Origin: Thioclava nitratireducens
GTDB taxonomy: Bacteria; Pseudomonadota; Alphaproteobacteria; Rhodobacterales; Rhodobacteraceae
DNA length: 64,000 bases
Reading direction: 5' to 3'
NCBI RefSeq assembly: GCF_001940525.2
Contig: NZ_CP019437.1
Span: 780,501-844,500, forward strand
A model generated the notes under the pieces. That model did not search any database. It was not told where the DNA came from and saw only the letters and a list, made by a program, of their open reading frames with translations. The position numbers and the translations under genes are program-made. Of the stretch, positions 26,979-35,648 are shown in pieces (the stretch's first letter is position 1; every line of letters starts with the position of its first letter).

Positions 26979-27144
26979 GGTTAACTAACTACGTAATTTT
27001 CGTGCTAGCGTAAAGGTTCAGACGTAGGGCATTCAGGATAGCGCGCTGAACGGTGCGATCCATAAATGTCGAGAGGAGTGGCTCCAGCAGTAGAGCTTTG
27101 GAATCTAGAAAATCGGCTGGAGCACGATTAATTGCTAACGTTGT

Positions 27145-28062
27145 TCATGGTAGCGCAGCATCGCATTCGATCAGGAACTTGATGTTGATCGCGGTCATGT
27201 ACAAAGCAAAGGACGTGAGGTGTTCGTCTGGGTTTTGAACACTTACCCCTTGCCCGTGCCCCGACGTTTTGTTTCGAACAGTCGGTACCCCGGACTCTAG
27301 CAGACTCTTCAAGCTGGTGAACTGTGTTTGCAAATAAGTCGGTACTAGACCATGATTGAAGCACGCTTGAAGTAGTTTGGAAGCCGTGTCATTCGGGCCA
27401 AATTGCCATTTTCTCTTCGTCAAAATAGATTTCATCGTGCTCTCGAAAGACTTCAGAGCATCTGCAATTGCTTCCTTATGCTTTCCGTCCTTGAAGTGAG
27501 AAAATGCGGAAAAAAACTCGCTTTCAGCCCCTGCAAAAAAAGGATCGGAGCTGAGTAGGTGTATCACAGGCTTAACAACGCTGCCGTGTACAAGCTTCGA
27601 GTCGATCCGAACAATTTCTTTGTCGTACTCATAGCCAAGACCCGCTTCTCGAAGCCTGTGGTTCACTTCAGCGATCAAGTCTTCTTTGACCGCTGAGTTC
27701 ACGCTTTTGTCGTTTGAGACAATCCGACAGAATAGCTCCACACAATCGAGAAACTCGTCTGTGTCGCATTCGCTAATAAACTGAACAAGCTCAAGAAGAT
27801 ATTCGCCATCGTAAACCCGAGGGGTCAACTTTCTCAAGCCGTATTCGCGCCGCAGTGCTTTAACCAGATTTGCAAGAAGGTCTGGGTCAATCGCGAAGGT
27901 GTCGGTGCGCGATCTGTAAGGATCGTAATTTTCAGCCGCTTCCTCAAACATTTGTAGAATTTGCGTGCGCAATGTATCTGAGGCTTCGTCGTAACTAAAA
28001 ACGTCGTCGGCGGGACGGTTTTTTGCCCGTTTTCTTTTTGAATATAGGTTTACAATCGCCAC
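27145..28062 (-). CDS. STM4504/CBY_0614-like protein, possible abortive-infection (AbiJ/HEPN) family
   Basis: A 305-residue soluble protein starting with GTG (MAIVNLYSKRKR). The N-terminal VNLYSKRKR...VFSYDEASDTLRTQI resembles the STM4504/CBY_0614 family, whose N-terminus is related to the AbiJ N-terminal domain. The C-terminal half (HKEAIADALKSFESTMKSIL, then SGHGQG) looks like a HEPN-type helical domain, although the classical RxxxxH RNase motif is not obvious to me. AT-richer than the core genes, and carried on the tRNA-Thr island. A phage-defence role is inferred from family and location. Confidence 0.65.
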   Translation of the reverse strand: MAIVNLYSKRKRAKNRPADDVFSYDEASDTLRTQILQMFEEAAENYDPYRSRTDTFAIDPDLLANLVKALRREYGLRKLTPRVYDGEYLLELVQFISECDTDEFLDCVELFCRIVSNDKSVNSAVKEDLIAEVNHRLREAGLGYEYDKEIVRIDSKLVHGSVVKPVIHLLSSDPFFAGAESEFFSAFSHFKDGKHKEAIADALKSFESTMKSILTKRKWQFGPNDTASKLLQACFNHGLVPTYLQTQFTSLKSLLESGVPTVRNKTSGHGQGVSVQNPDEHLTSFALYMTAINIKFLIECDAALP

Positions 28063-28468
28063 TATGGTTCTCTCGTTAAATTGCTGTCGCCGGGATGTAG
28101 GCGATACTGATTGTGACTGTGAGTGGTGTCAATTGTTCTTCAGGTGGCGATTGCCGTCGAAAGTTTGGGCAGAAAAATTCGACGCACTGAAATCCGCAAT
28201 TGATTGGTCGCTCATCCCCCCGGTGGGAGCCATGGCTGACGCCATGGTTCATCGCACGCTGAGAAAAGCAAGTGAGCATCTGGTTCCAAGAGGAGGTGCG
28301 CTCCAAATTACAGGCGTCACCTTCTTAGCAACGCCTATTGTTCCACAGGGCACGCCGGTTTGAGACGTCTCACTCGAACCTTTGAGTGTCCCATAAGAAT
28401 TGTTCTTCCAATTTGGGGCAAGGTGGCATATCAAGTCTTAGACCCAGTGAGACAGGAGTTGCATTGAA
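28063..28468. other. Divergent intergenic region on the island
   Basis: About 400 bases between the minus-strand STM4504-like gene and the plus-strand recombinase gene; both promoters should lie here. A plus-strand ORF 28064-28363 (MVLSLNCCRRDVG...) begins one base after the divergent gene's start codon and looks spurious. Confidence 0.4.
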
Positions 28469-29050
28469 ATGCTGATAGGATACGCGCGGACCTCGACCCT
28501 CGACCAGAAAGCAGGGCTGGAGGCTCAGGAACGTGATCTAATCGCCGCCGGGTGCGAGCGGGTCTTCGTGGAGCAAGTCTCCTCGGTGGACGTGGCGAAG
28601 CGGGAGAAGCTAACTGAGGCGCTTGCCTTCGCTCGTGAAGATGACACGCTCGTTGTGACAAAGCTGGACCGTCTGGCTCGCTCCGTGGCGCATCTGGTGG
28701 AAATCCTCGGGCACCTTGAGGCGAAAGGTGTAGCGCTGCGCATCCTTGCAATGGGGATCGACACTTCGACGCCCACCGGCAAGCTGATGCTTACGATCCT
28801 TGGCGGCGTCGCCGAGTTTGAGCGCGAGATCATGTTGGAACGGCAGCGCGAAGGGATCGCAAAGGCGAAGGCTGCGGGCAAGTACAAGGGCCGCGCGCCG
28901 ACTGCGCGGGCCAAGGCCGACGAAGTGTTGCGGCTTCACGGCGAGGGTGTCGGCGGAACCGAGATCGCCAAGCGCCTCGGCATCGGTCGGGCAAGCGTCT
29001 ACCGCATTCTGGACGATGCAAAGGAGGGGAACTCCGCCGCCTCGGCTTGA
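28469..29050 (+). CDS. Serine recombinase (resolvase/invertase family)
   Basis: A 193-residue small serine recombinase. The catalytic domain begins MLIGYARTSTLDQ, with the nucleophile Ser in YARTST, and has VVTKLDRLARSV, GVALRIL and ILGGVAEFEREIMLERQREGI, all standard for the resolvase/invertase family. The C-terminal about 45 residues (VGGTEIAKRLGIGRASVYRIL) form the DNA-binding HTH. Length matches Tn3-type resolvases and DNA invertases. No transposase is next to it, so it is either a cargo resolvase or an invertase acting on the island. Confidence 0.9.
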   Translation: MLIGYARTSTLDQKAGLEAQERDLIAAGCERVFVEQVSSVDVAKREKLTEALAFAREDDTLVVTKLDRLARSVAHLVEILGHLEAKGVALRILAMGIDTSTPTGKLMLTILGGVAEFEREIMLERQREGIAKAKAAGKYKGRAPTARAKADEVLRLHGEGVGGTEIAKRLGIGRASVYRILDDAKEGNSAASA

Positions 29051-29577
29051 TCGGTTCTTCCTTCCTTACCCAGCGTGACCGTTATCGCCAATTGCGCCTT
29101 CGGTAGAGCTCACTTGATGGGTTCAGGCTGGGTACAAATGGGCACCGCGAGCGCGTTTTTCTGTTATTTTCCAATGAACCGCATCGGATGTTTTGTTTTT
29201 TGCGTCTAAGTGTATGAAAAATATAAAAAAATACGTTGAAATGTGGTGGGCCATGCCGCATATTTCTTCGCATCAAGGCCATTTAGCCTTGTGAACTTTC
29301 CGGCTCCTTCCTTCGAGAACAGGCCGACCGCCAAGACTGATCCGCAATCCGCCCTACGGAGTGTAGGTGCGCTTCCCGCAGCAGAACACAGGCAAACAGT
29401 GCGACGTGTGCGGCTCATGGCAAAACTCTCCTGACGACCTATCAGCCCCATCGGCATTCCTGCTCGGGGCGCTGCTCTTTCCACCTCTCGGTGGCCGTCG
29501 CTGGCTCGGAAGGCTGGCACGTCTGACCCACGCCACGGGGCAACGCACGATAGACGGAGGCGGACGCCTCTGGCCTG
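29051..29577. other. Non-coding or unassigned stretch on the island
   Basis: About 530 bases. It includes an A/T-rich patch (29205-29245, gtgtatgaaaaatataaaaaaatac) that could be promoter DNA for the plus-strand cluster. ORFs on both strands (for example 29206-29592 minus and 29367-29642 plus) have no recognisable content and odd composition, so I do not call them. Confidence 0.35.
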
Positions 29578-29805
29578 ATGGTCGCAATCCAATGCGTGAA
29601 GGGCAAGCCACGAAAGTGGTTTCAGCGAAGGTCCGGGGCTGATGCCGCCTCGCTGATGATGCCCCGAGGCAGGGGCGAAACCTTCACTTCGACCCGTCCC
29701 GCATTCAGGCTGTGCCTGTGTGTCTCAGGGCGGATACAAACCCAGGAGAACTCCCTGAACTACGAACTCAACCGCGTTTCCCCAATGGGATCTGCACAAC
29801 CATGA
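29578..29805 (+). CDS. Small ORF coupled to the zinc-finger protein gene
   Basis: A 75-residue ORF (MVAIQCVKGKPRKWFQ...) whose TGA overlaps the ATG of the next gene (ATGA), the arrangement used throughout this genome for coupled genes. It is basic in the first 25 residues. No domain is recognised and no strong RBS is visible. It may be a real first gene of the cluster or a chance ORF. Confidence 0.35.
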   Translation: MVAIQCVKGKPRKWFQRRSGADAASLMMPRGRGETFTSTRPAFRLCLCVSGRIQTQENSLNYELNRVSPMGSAQP

Positions 29806-30461
29806 CGGCCCGTCTTTGTGCCGTCCCCAACTGCGGCACTCCTGCCGCATCCGGCTACTCCCCTCATTGCAGACGCCATAAGAGCGTTCTGAGGCGGCAA
29901 GGCGCGCCCGACCAGCGTGGCGTCACCAAAGCAGAGCTTGCCCCATACACGGCCCGTATCGAGGCTCGTATCGCTAAAAATCCTGACAGCGAAGCGTGGC
30001 CCCTGATGGAGGAAGCATGGGCCGCCATCGTCGTTGATGCCCAATCCACCGCGAACCACCGAGTCGGAAACCGATACCAGCGCAGCGCCGCCAACGAGAT
30101 CGCGGCAATCGCTCAGGACTGTAACCCCGGCAAAGTGATCGTGACGGTGCTCGGGATGGTCTTGTTCTGGCACGAAAGGCCGCTTCGGTTCGCATCTGAC
30201 GAGTCGCTTCGGGTTCAGATCGCTCGTCGGGTGCGAGCTCTGTCGCAGCGCCATGTCGGGCTGCGGTACAATCACAGGACAGCAAAGCAAGTCCGGGTCT
30301 ATCGCGAGATAACGCCCAAGGCAGCGGCCATGCTTGGGCGCAAACTGATGACTGCCTTCGGCGGTGTTGGGCTGCAACTCGCAGAACTGGATGAACGCGA
30401 CCGCAAGGCCGCGCACGAAGCGAAACAGCGGCTCGCTACCGCAATCTCCAAACTCAACTAA
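29802..30461 (+). CDS. Unknown protein with N-terminal Cys/His cluster
   Basis: A 219-residue protein. The N-terminus CAVPNCGTPAASGYSPHCRRH has a C-x4-C-x11-C-x2-H arrangement that probably binds zinc. The middle (about residues 85-130: ANEIAAIAQDCNPGKVIVTVLGMVLFW) and the C-terminal Lys/Arg/Ala-rich helix (LAELDERDRKAAHEAKQRLATAI) match nothing I recognise. It is followed 10 bases later by the RNase H-like gene, so they are cotranscribed. A nucleic-acid-binding role is plausible from the zinc cluster and basic composition, but this is inference. Confidence 0.65.
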   Translation: MTARLCAVPNCGTPAASGYSPHCRRHKSVLRRQGAPDQRGVTKAELAPYTARIEARIAKNPDSEAWPLMEEAWAAIVVDAQSTANHRVGNRYQRSAANEIAAIAQDCNPGKVIVTVLGMVLFWHERPLRFASDESLRVQIARRVRALSQRHVGLRYNHRTAKQVRVYREITPKAAAMLGRKLMTAFGGVGLQLAELDERDRKAAHEAKQRLATAISKLN

Positions 30462-30471
30462 GGATGATACT

Positions 30472-30999
30472 TTGACAAAAGTACTGACAGAGGCCGCGCT
30501 GCCTCGCCAAAACTGCATCGTAATTTACACCGACGGTTCGTGCCAACCGAACCCCGGGCCGGGAGCCTATGCTGCCATTCTGTGCCGCTACATCGACGGC
30601 GCACTGATGAACCGTATGCCCCGTTCCGGCGGTGCAATGAGCACCACGAACATTCGGATGAAAATGAGTGCGGTGGTCGCCGCCCTCAAGCCGATCCGCC
30701 GCGACGAACCGCTTCCAATCTTCATCTTCACCGACAGCGAGATGATCGTGAAAGGCATGACCGACTGGCTGCCCGGCTGGATCGCCAAAGGGTGGCGCAA
30801 CAATAAAGGCAAGCGCGTGGAGAATGTCGATCTTTGGCAGGAAATCGCCCGGTTGTGCGAGGGGCTGGACGTCACTTTCCGGTGGGAGCGTGGCCGCTCT
30901 GGCGATCCGATGAAGCAAGAGGCCCACCAGCTCGCGGAGAAGACGTGCGCCATCTGGATCCAGAAGGCGGACGAGGAAAGTTTCTGCACTGCCGCTTGA
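30472..30999 (+). CDS. RNase HI-like protein with substituted catalytic residues
   Basis: A 175-residue RNase H-fold protein, started at TTG 30472 (AAGGA RBS upstream). Against E. coli RNase HI: YTDGSCQPNPGPGAYAAIL keeps the first catalytic Asp (D21); TNIRMKMSAVVAAL has Lys64 where RNase HI has the catalytic Glu (TNNRMEL); IFTDSEMIV keeps the third acid (D88); GRSGDPMKQEAHQLAEK has Arg142 and His152 where RNase HI has the catalytic His and fourth Asp (GHAGHPENERCDELA). KRVENVDLWQEI matches the KxVKNVDLWQ block. So the fold is clear but the hydrolytic site is probably dead or altered. Middle gene of the island's plus-strand cluster. Confidence 0.82.
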   Translation: MTKVLTEAALPRQNCIVIYTDGSCQPNPGPGAYAAILCRYIDGALMNRMPRSGGAMSTTNIRMKMSAVVAALKPIRRDEPLPIFIFTDSEMIVKGMTDWLPGWIAKGWRNNKGKRVENVDLWQEIARLCEGLDVTFRWERGRSGDPMKQEAHQLAEKTCAIWIQKADEESFCTAA

Positions 31000-31055
31000 T
31001 CTCAATACCTCGGCGGGGGCGATCTTCCCTCCGCCAACTTCTGCAACACCCCTGA

Positions 31056-31655
31056 ATGATCGAGACGCAAAGCTACTCGACAAATGGTCCCGAGGCTGTC
31101 GCCTCCGTGCCACCCGCCACAACAACAGTAGAAACCCTTAACCGACAGCTTTTCTGCCCGTACTGCGTCGAGGTCTTCGAGCCAAAGCGCAAGGGGCAGA
31201 AGTATTGCTCACGCCAATGCCAGAAAGCGGCGACTAATCACCGAGCCCGAGGTTCGCGCAAGGTCGCCGACAGCTGGGAAGAGAAACGCCGTCAGGAGGA
31301 ACGCACTGGCCGCGTCAAGGGCCTCTCACATGCGTTTTACGAGACGCCACCGGCCTACCGAGCGGCGTTCTTGGAGGAGCTAATCGCCGAGGCCAGAAAC
31401 AATGTAGAACTTCGGGATTTGGTTACAGCCCGCGCCTACCTGAGAAGCTGGGACAGAGACGAAGGCACGGGACGTCTCCATATCGCTCACGTCCTCGACC
31501 ACTATTGCCGGGAGGTGTACGCCCTCCGCTCCTTCGAAGTGGTCGAGAACAAGGTGGAGTTTCCCGGTAATGGCGTCCTTGCTTTCCCAGCGGAATATTT
31601 CGGGCCGGATGCCCCACCTATTTACGCAGACGGCAGCCTGAAGCAGAGAAGATGA
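31056..31655 (+). CDS. Unknown protein with zinc-ribbon motif
   Basis: A 199-residue protein. Residues about 33-58 contain CPYCVEVFEPKRKGQKYCS and RQCQKAA, a C-x2-C-x15-C-x3-C zinc ribbon like those in phage- and island-encoded small proteins that recognise nucleic acids. A basic linker (RARGSRKVADSWEEKRRQEE) follows, then a helical region and a C-terminal segment without known motifs. It starts 57 bases after the RNase H-like gene and ends 78 bases from the convergent integrase stop. Confidence 0.65.
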   Translation: MIETQSYSTNGPEAVASVPPATTTVETLNRQLFCPYCVEVFEPKRKGQKYCSRQCQKAATNHRARGSRKVADSWEEKRRQEERTGRVKGLSHAFYETPPAYRAAFLEELIAEARNNVELRDLVTARAYLRSWDRDEGTGRLHIAHVLDHYCREVYALRSFEVVENKVEFPGNGVLAFPAEYFGPDAPPIYADGSLKQRR

Positions 31656-31732
31656 CGATTGCAGGGGGGGGGCGGAAAAATCCGCCTCCCACCACTAATA
31701 AGAACTTTTTGGGAGCAACGCTCGGTGAAACC

Positions 31733-33268
31733 CTAGAGTTGGAAACGAGGCAGCCGCTTCACGGCTTCCCACTTCGCCTTGATGGATACTTCCCCGTAGC
31801 CGCTTGCAGACCTTCCGTCCTCGTGGCCTTGGATCGCATCCCGGACCTCTAAGTCAATCTTGCATTCTCTGGCGACAGTTTTGAAGCGGTGTCGCCAAGC
31901 ATGGTTGGGCTGCAAATTGGGGTCAGTGATCTTCACAATGTCTCGTACCCACTTCCCGACCTTGGTCCCCGCACTTCGGGCTCGGGCCAGAGGATCAGCA
32001 GCCTTCTTCCTGAACGCGGTGCTATAAAAGATCGGCCCCGGAGGAAGGGCTCGTATCATGTCGGGCAAGCCCATTTCTAGGAGTTGTGGATGGATCGGCA
32101 CCATCCGATAGACCCCCGTCTTCACCGAGCCCGCGTCGGGAGTAATCCGCAGACATAGCACCCCGTCTTCCTCGATAAGGTCTTGAGTGCGAAGCTGGGT
32201 CGCTTCGGTGATCCTCGCTCCCGTGAAGGCACAAATCCAAGGTGCCCACCGTATCGCCCGTTTGTTCTCCTCAGTGCGTTTGGTCCCGAGGGTTTCGGGG
32301 GCGGTGAGGGATGCTCCAAGTATCGCCTTGGCTTCCGCATCAGTGAACCCCGACGGGCGGGTCTTCACCTTCTTGCCGAAGCGCACTCTTATGTCCTCGG
32401 CGGGGTTGGCTTTCAGTTTCCGCTTCTCGACTGCGAGGCCGAAGACGATCTTCACAGCAGCAAGATACTTCTGGCTGACTGTCCGGGCTGACAGGGCCTT
32501 GTCGTGTTTCAGGTGCTCACACCAATCAGCGATATTCTCAGGTGTGACGCGCTGAGCCTCGTCGTGTTCGACATACCCAATCAGGGACTCGATCTTTTGC
32601 CGGAAATCGCCAACTGTCTTCGCGGCCTTGCCTTCCGCGATGTGGTCGCGCTCCCAGAGCTTGAATATGCCACGAATCGTTGGCCCCTCAGTCTGCTGAA
32701 TGGGGGCTCCTTCTGTGGTCTCTAAAAGTGGGAAACGGTTCGCCCTTGGGTCTGGGCTGAAATCCCCCTGAGACCGCTTAAGCTGCTCCTCTGCCACCTG
32801 CCGGTAAGTTCTGTCAGCTTCTTGGATTAGGCGTTGGCGGCTGATCTCATCGGTGACTAGCCCGCGTTCTAAGAGGAGGTTGTCCACGGTGGGTCCATAC
32901 CACTCCGTCAGCCTTTCAGGGCTAACCGCTACGCGGTCGAGAAGGGACAGTGTTTCGCTCCAGACTTGGGACTCTCCGGGTTCCAGTTCCATCGCCGCCA
33001 TGTGGTCGCGATAGAGTGCCCCCGAAAGTGCAACGATCTGCTGGAAGGGTAGGGGTTCGGGCTTCTGACGATGCCGAGCCCAGATTAGAGCTTGTTTCCG
33101 GACTTCTTCAATGTTCCGCAGTTTTGCCGTCGCCGGGTCTTTGGTGCGGAGGGAGCGGCTGACGATCTTGTCGCCGAGAATCCCGCGAAGATCGGTCGGG
33201 ACACGCTGGCGGAAATAGTAAACGCCGCTGCGGGGATGCTTGTAAGGTTGCGCCATCTGCAAGGCCAT
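31733..33268 (-). CDS. Tyrosine integrase of tRNA-Thr island
   Basis: A tyrosine recombinase of about 511 residues. N-terminal YKHPRSGVYYFRQRVPTDLRG is the DUF6538/arm-binding start typical of P4-like alphaproteobacterial integrases. The catalytic domain has the first Arg in FTGARITEATQL, HAWRHRFKTVARE (His-x-x-Arg), GHEDGRSASGYG with the nucleophilic Tyr. The frame is open to 33391 through the tRNA, but the extra residues are a translated tRNA and are rejected. Start at 33268 (MALQMAQPY). It lies directly downstream of tRNA-Thr and likely drives excision at the 29-bp repeats. Confidence 0.92.
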   Translation of the reverse strand: MALQMAQPYKHPRSGVYYFRQRVPTDLRGILGDKIVSRSLRTKDPATAKLRNIEEVRKQALIWARHRQKPEPLPFQQIVALSGALYRDHMAAMELEPGESQVWSETLSLLDRVAVSPERLTEWYGPTVDNLLLERGLVTDEISRQRLIQEADRTYRQVAEEQLKRSQGDFSPDPRANRFPLLETTEGAPIQQTEGPTIRGIFKLWERDHIAEGKAAKTVGDFRQKIESLIGYVEHDEAQRVTPENIADWCEHLKHDKALSARTVSQKYLAAVKIVFGLAVEKRKLKANPAEDIRVRFGKKVKTRPSGFTDAEAKAILGASLTAPETLGTKRTEENKRAIRWAPWICAFTGARITEATQLRTQDLIEEDGVLCLRITPDAGSVKTGVYRMVPIHPQLLEMGLPDMIRALPPGPIFYSTAFRKKAADPLARARSAGTKVGKWVRDIVKITDPNLQPNHAWRHRFKTVARECKIDLEVRDAIQGHEDGRSASGYGEVSIKAKWEAVKRLPRFQL

Positions 33269-33269
33269 G

Positions 33270-33291
33270 GTGTAGCACTCCGGTGTAGCAC
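33270..33291 (+). promoter_or_regulatory. Putative integrase arm-type sites, proximal end
   Basis: GTGTAGCAC occurs twice in the same orientation at 33270-33278 and 33283-33291, 13 bases apart, just upstream of the integrase start. The same motif is at the distal end (26962-26970). Paired direct repeats flanking both att cores are typical arm-binding sites; they may also auto-regulate the integrase promoter. Confidence 0.5.
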
Positions 33292-33346
33292 CGAAGACAA
33301 TCAAGCCTCTGATAACAGCCAAGTTTCTGATCTTGAAGAAGAAAAG

Positions 33347-33421
<75 letters not shown>

Positions 33422-33539
33422 GCCGGTTTCGGTCCGTCGCTTCGACCGTGGCGGGGATTTAGACGCAATCGCGCGGGGGTGCAAGGGCAAATCTTGCTCT
33501 CTCTCGACAGGATTTCGCAGGCGGGTTAAACGGGGCGCC

Positions 33540-33710
33540 ATGACAGGCGGTAAGAAAGACGGATCGGGCACGTCCCGCGAGGCGGGGTTGAGCCGCGAAG
33601 AGCGTCGGGCGCAGGCGCTCCGGGCGAATCTGCAGCGGCGCAAGGCGCAGGCGCGCGCGCGCAAATCCGAATCCAAGCCGCCGAATAACAACGAATCCGA
33701 GGGCAGTTGA
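33540..33710 (+). CDS. Small basic protein upstream of murA
   Basis: A 56-residue, Arg/Lys-rich protein ([20 protein letters not shown], then [15 protein letters not shown]) that ends one base before murA. Its size and the one-base gap to murA suggest a genuine, translationally coupled gene. Small basic ORFs at this spot are common in Rhodobacterales, from general knowledge. The function is unknown; it is too short for a hydrophobic or catalytic domain and looks largely helical and disordered. Confidence 0.65.
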   Translation: MTGGKKDGSGTSREAGLSREERRAQALRANLQRRKAQARARKSESKPPNNNESEGS

Positions 33711-33711
33711 A

Positions 33712-34980
33712 ATGGACAGCATCGTCGTACGCGGCAACGGGCCTCTTTCCGGCCAAATCCCGATCGCGGGGGCGAAGAACGCCTGTCTCGCGCTGATGCC
33801 GGCCACGCTTCTGAGCGATGAGCCGCTGACCCTGACCAATGCGCCGCGCCTGTCGGACATCCGCACGATGACCGAATTGCTGGCCTCTCTCGGCGCGGAA
33901 GTGACCGCGCTGCAGGAGGGAAAGGTGCTCGCAACCTCGTGCCATGGCGAGATCAACCCGGTCGCGGATTATGAAATCGTGCGCAAGATGCGCGCGTCGA
34001 ATTTGGTGCTGGGGCCGCTGCTGGCACGTCTGGGCCATGCGGTCGTCTCGCTGCCCGGCGGTTGCGCGATTGGCGCGCGTCCGATGGATATCCATGTCGA
34101 TGCGCTCGCGGCGCTCGGCGCGGAGATCGAGCTGAAGGACGGCTATCTGCATGCCGAAGCGAAGGGTGGACTGAAAGGCGCGACACATGAGATGCGCTTC
34201 GCCTCGGTCGGCGCTACCGAGAACTTCCTGATGGCAGCCTCGCTCGCCAAGGGCACATCGGTGCTGAAGAACGCCGCGCGCGAGCCGGAGATCGTCGATC
34301 TCGCGAAATGCCTGCGGGCAATGGGGGCGCAGATCGAGGGTGACGGTACCTCGGAGATCGTGATCGAGGGCGTGGATCGGCTGCACGGCGCCACGCACCC
34401 GGTGGTCGCCGACCGGATCGAACTGGGCACCTACATGCTCGCGCCCGCGATCTGCGGCGGCGAGGTGGAATGTCTGGGGGGGCGAATCGATCTGCTGGAG
34501 AGCTTCTGCGAGAAGCTCGATGCGGCGGGTATCTCGGTCGAGCAGACCCATACCGGCCTCAAGGTCGCGCGCAAGAACGGCCGCATTCGTGCCGTCGACG
34601 TGACGACCGAGCCTTTCCCCGGCTTCCCGACGGATCTTCAGGCGCAGATGATGGCGCTTCTTTGCACCGCCGAGGGCACCAGCGTTCTGGAAGAGAAGAT
34701 TTTCGAGAATCGCTTCATGCACGCGCCCGAGCTTATGCGGATGGGCGCGAATATAGAGGTCCATGGCGGCCATGCGACGGTCCATGGCGTCGACAAGCTC
34801 AAGGGCGCGCCGGTGATGGCGACCGATCTGCGGGCCTCCGTGTCGCTGATCCTCGCGGGGCTGGCCGCCGAGGGCGAGACCGTCGTCAGTCGTGTCTATC
34901 ACCTCGATCGCGGCTATGAGCGCGTCGAGGAGAAGCTGGCGGGCGTCGGCGCCCATATCGAGCGCGTGAAAGCGAATTGA
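33712..34980 (+). CDS. murA: UDP-N-acetylglucosamine 1-carboxyvinyltransferase
   Basis: MurA transfers enolpyruvate from PEP to UDP-GlcNAc, the first committed step of peptidoglycan synthesis. The 422-residue protein shows the family start [19 protein letters not shown], the active-site loop [15 protein letters not shown] with the reactive Cys (the fosfomycin target), and [18 protein letters not shown]. The length matches the family. It is followed by the DUF2948 gene with a 51-bp gap. Confidence 0.97.
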   Translation: MDSIVVRGNGPLSGQIPIAGAKNACLALMPATLLSDEPLTLTNAPRLSDIRTMTELLASLGAEVTALQEGKVLATSCHGEINPVADYEIVRKMRASNLVLGPLLARLGHAVVSLPGGCAIGARPMDIHVDALAALGAEIELKDGYLHAEAKGGLKGATHEMRFASVGATENFLMAASLAKGTSVLKNAAREPEIVDLAKCLRAMGAQIEGDGTSEIVIEGVDRLHGATHPVVADRIELGTYMLAPAICGGEVECLGGRIDLLESFCEKLDAAGISVEQTHTGLKVARKNGRIRAVDVTTEPFPGFPTDLQAQMMALLCTAEGTSVLEEKIFENRFMHAPELMRMGANIEVHGGHATVHGVDKLKGAPVMATDLRASVSLILAGLAAEGETVVSRVYHLDRGYERVEEKLAGVGAHIERVKAN

Positions 34981-35031
34981 TCGGCTGGCAATCCCCGCCA
35001 TCTCCCCCATATCGAATGCAGAGGTGACCCA

Positions 35032-35511
35032 ATGACCCGTGACGCGAAATTCGAAGAGGGTGGCGAAGGCGCGATCGCGCTGCGCGCCGAGACCAAGGAC
35101 GACCTGCCCGTGATTGCGGCGCTGGTGCAGGACGCCGTGCTGCCGATCACCGAGATCGCGTGGGAGGCGAAATCCCGTCGTCTCGCGCTGCTGATCAATC
35201 GCTTCCGCTGGGAAGACAAGGCGCAGGCCGAGGCCGAGAAGCGGCCCTACGAGCGCGTGCGCTCTCTGCTGGTGATCTCGGACGTCACCCATGTCGCGAG
35301 CATGGGCATCGATCGGTCGGATCGCGACGTGGTGCTCTCGATCCTCGACGTCGCCTTCGAGGAGGCGGAAGACGGGGCGGGGCGTGTGACCCTGACGCTG
35401 GCGGGCGATGGTGCGCTGGCGGCAGATGTCGAATGTCTCGATGTCGATCTGCGCGACGTGGAGCGGCCTTATCGCGCCCCCTCCGGCAAGGTGCCGCATC
35501 ATCCCGAGTGA
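35032..35511 (+). CDS. DUF2948 family protein
   Basis: A 159-residue soluble protein, matching DUF2948 by LRAETKDDLPVIAALVQDAV and the RRLALLINRFRWEDK block. This family is found almost only in alphaproteobacteria, commonly between murA and hisD as here. No catalytic residues can be assigned. A hairpin follows 11 bases after the stop. Confidence 0.85.
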   Translation: MTRDAKFEEGGEGAIALRAETKDDLPVIAALVQDAVLPITEIAWEAKSRRLALLINRFRWEDKAQAEAEKRPYERVRSLLVISDVTHVASMGIDRSDRDVVLSILDVAFEEAEDGAGRVTLTLAGDGALAADVECLDVDLRDVERPYRAPSGKVPHHPE

Positions 35512-35522
35512 GCCGAGTTTTG

Positions 35523-35552
35523 CCGCCGGGGTTGCCTCCGGCGGAGATATTT
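35523..35552. terminator. GC hairpin with GATATTTT tail
   Basis: CCGCCGG (35523-35529) pairs with CCGGCGG (35538-35544) and is followed by agatatttt. It lies after the DUF2948 stop and resembles the element at 13390-13420. It probably terminates the murA transcript ahead of hisD. Confidence 0.55.
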
Positions 35553-35648
35553 TCGCCAAGTCGAATTGGAATTGCCTTTGCGGGCAGCGTCGTGCTTGCG
35601 GGGCAGGGCGGGAGTCTCTAATCCGAAAAGCGGAAAAGGAGACTGTCG

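Noticed and set aside
28064..28363. 99-codon plus-strand ORF on the island
   Set aside because: Starts one base from the divergent gene's start codon, covers the expected promoter and has no recognisable feature.
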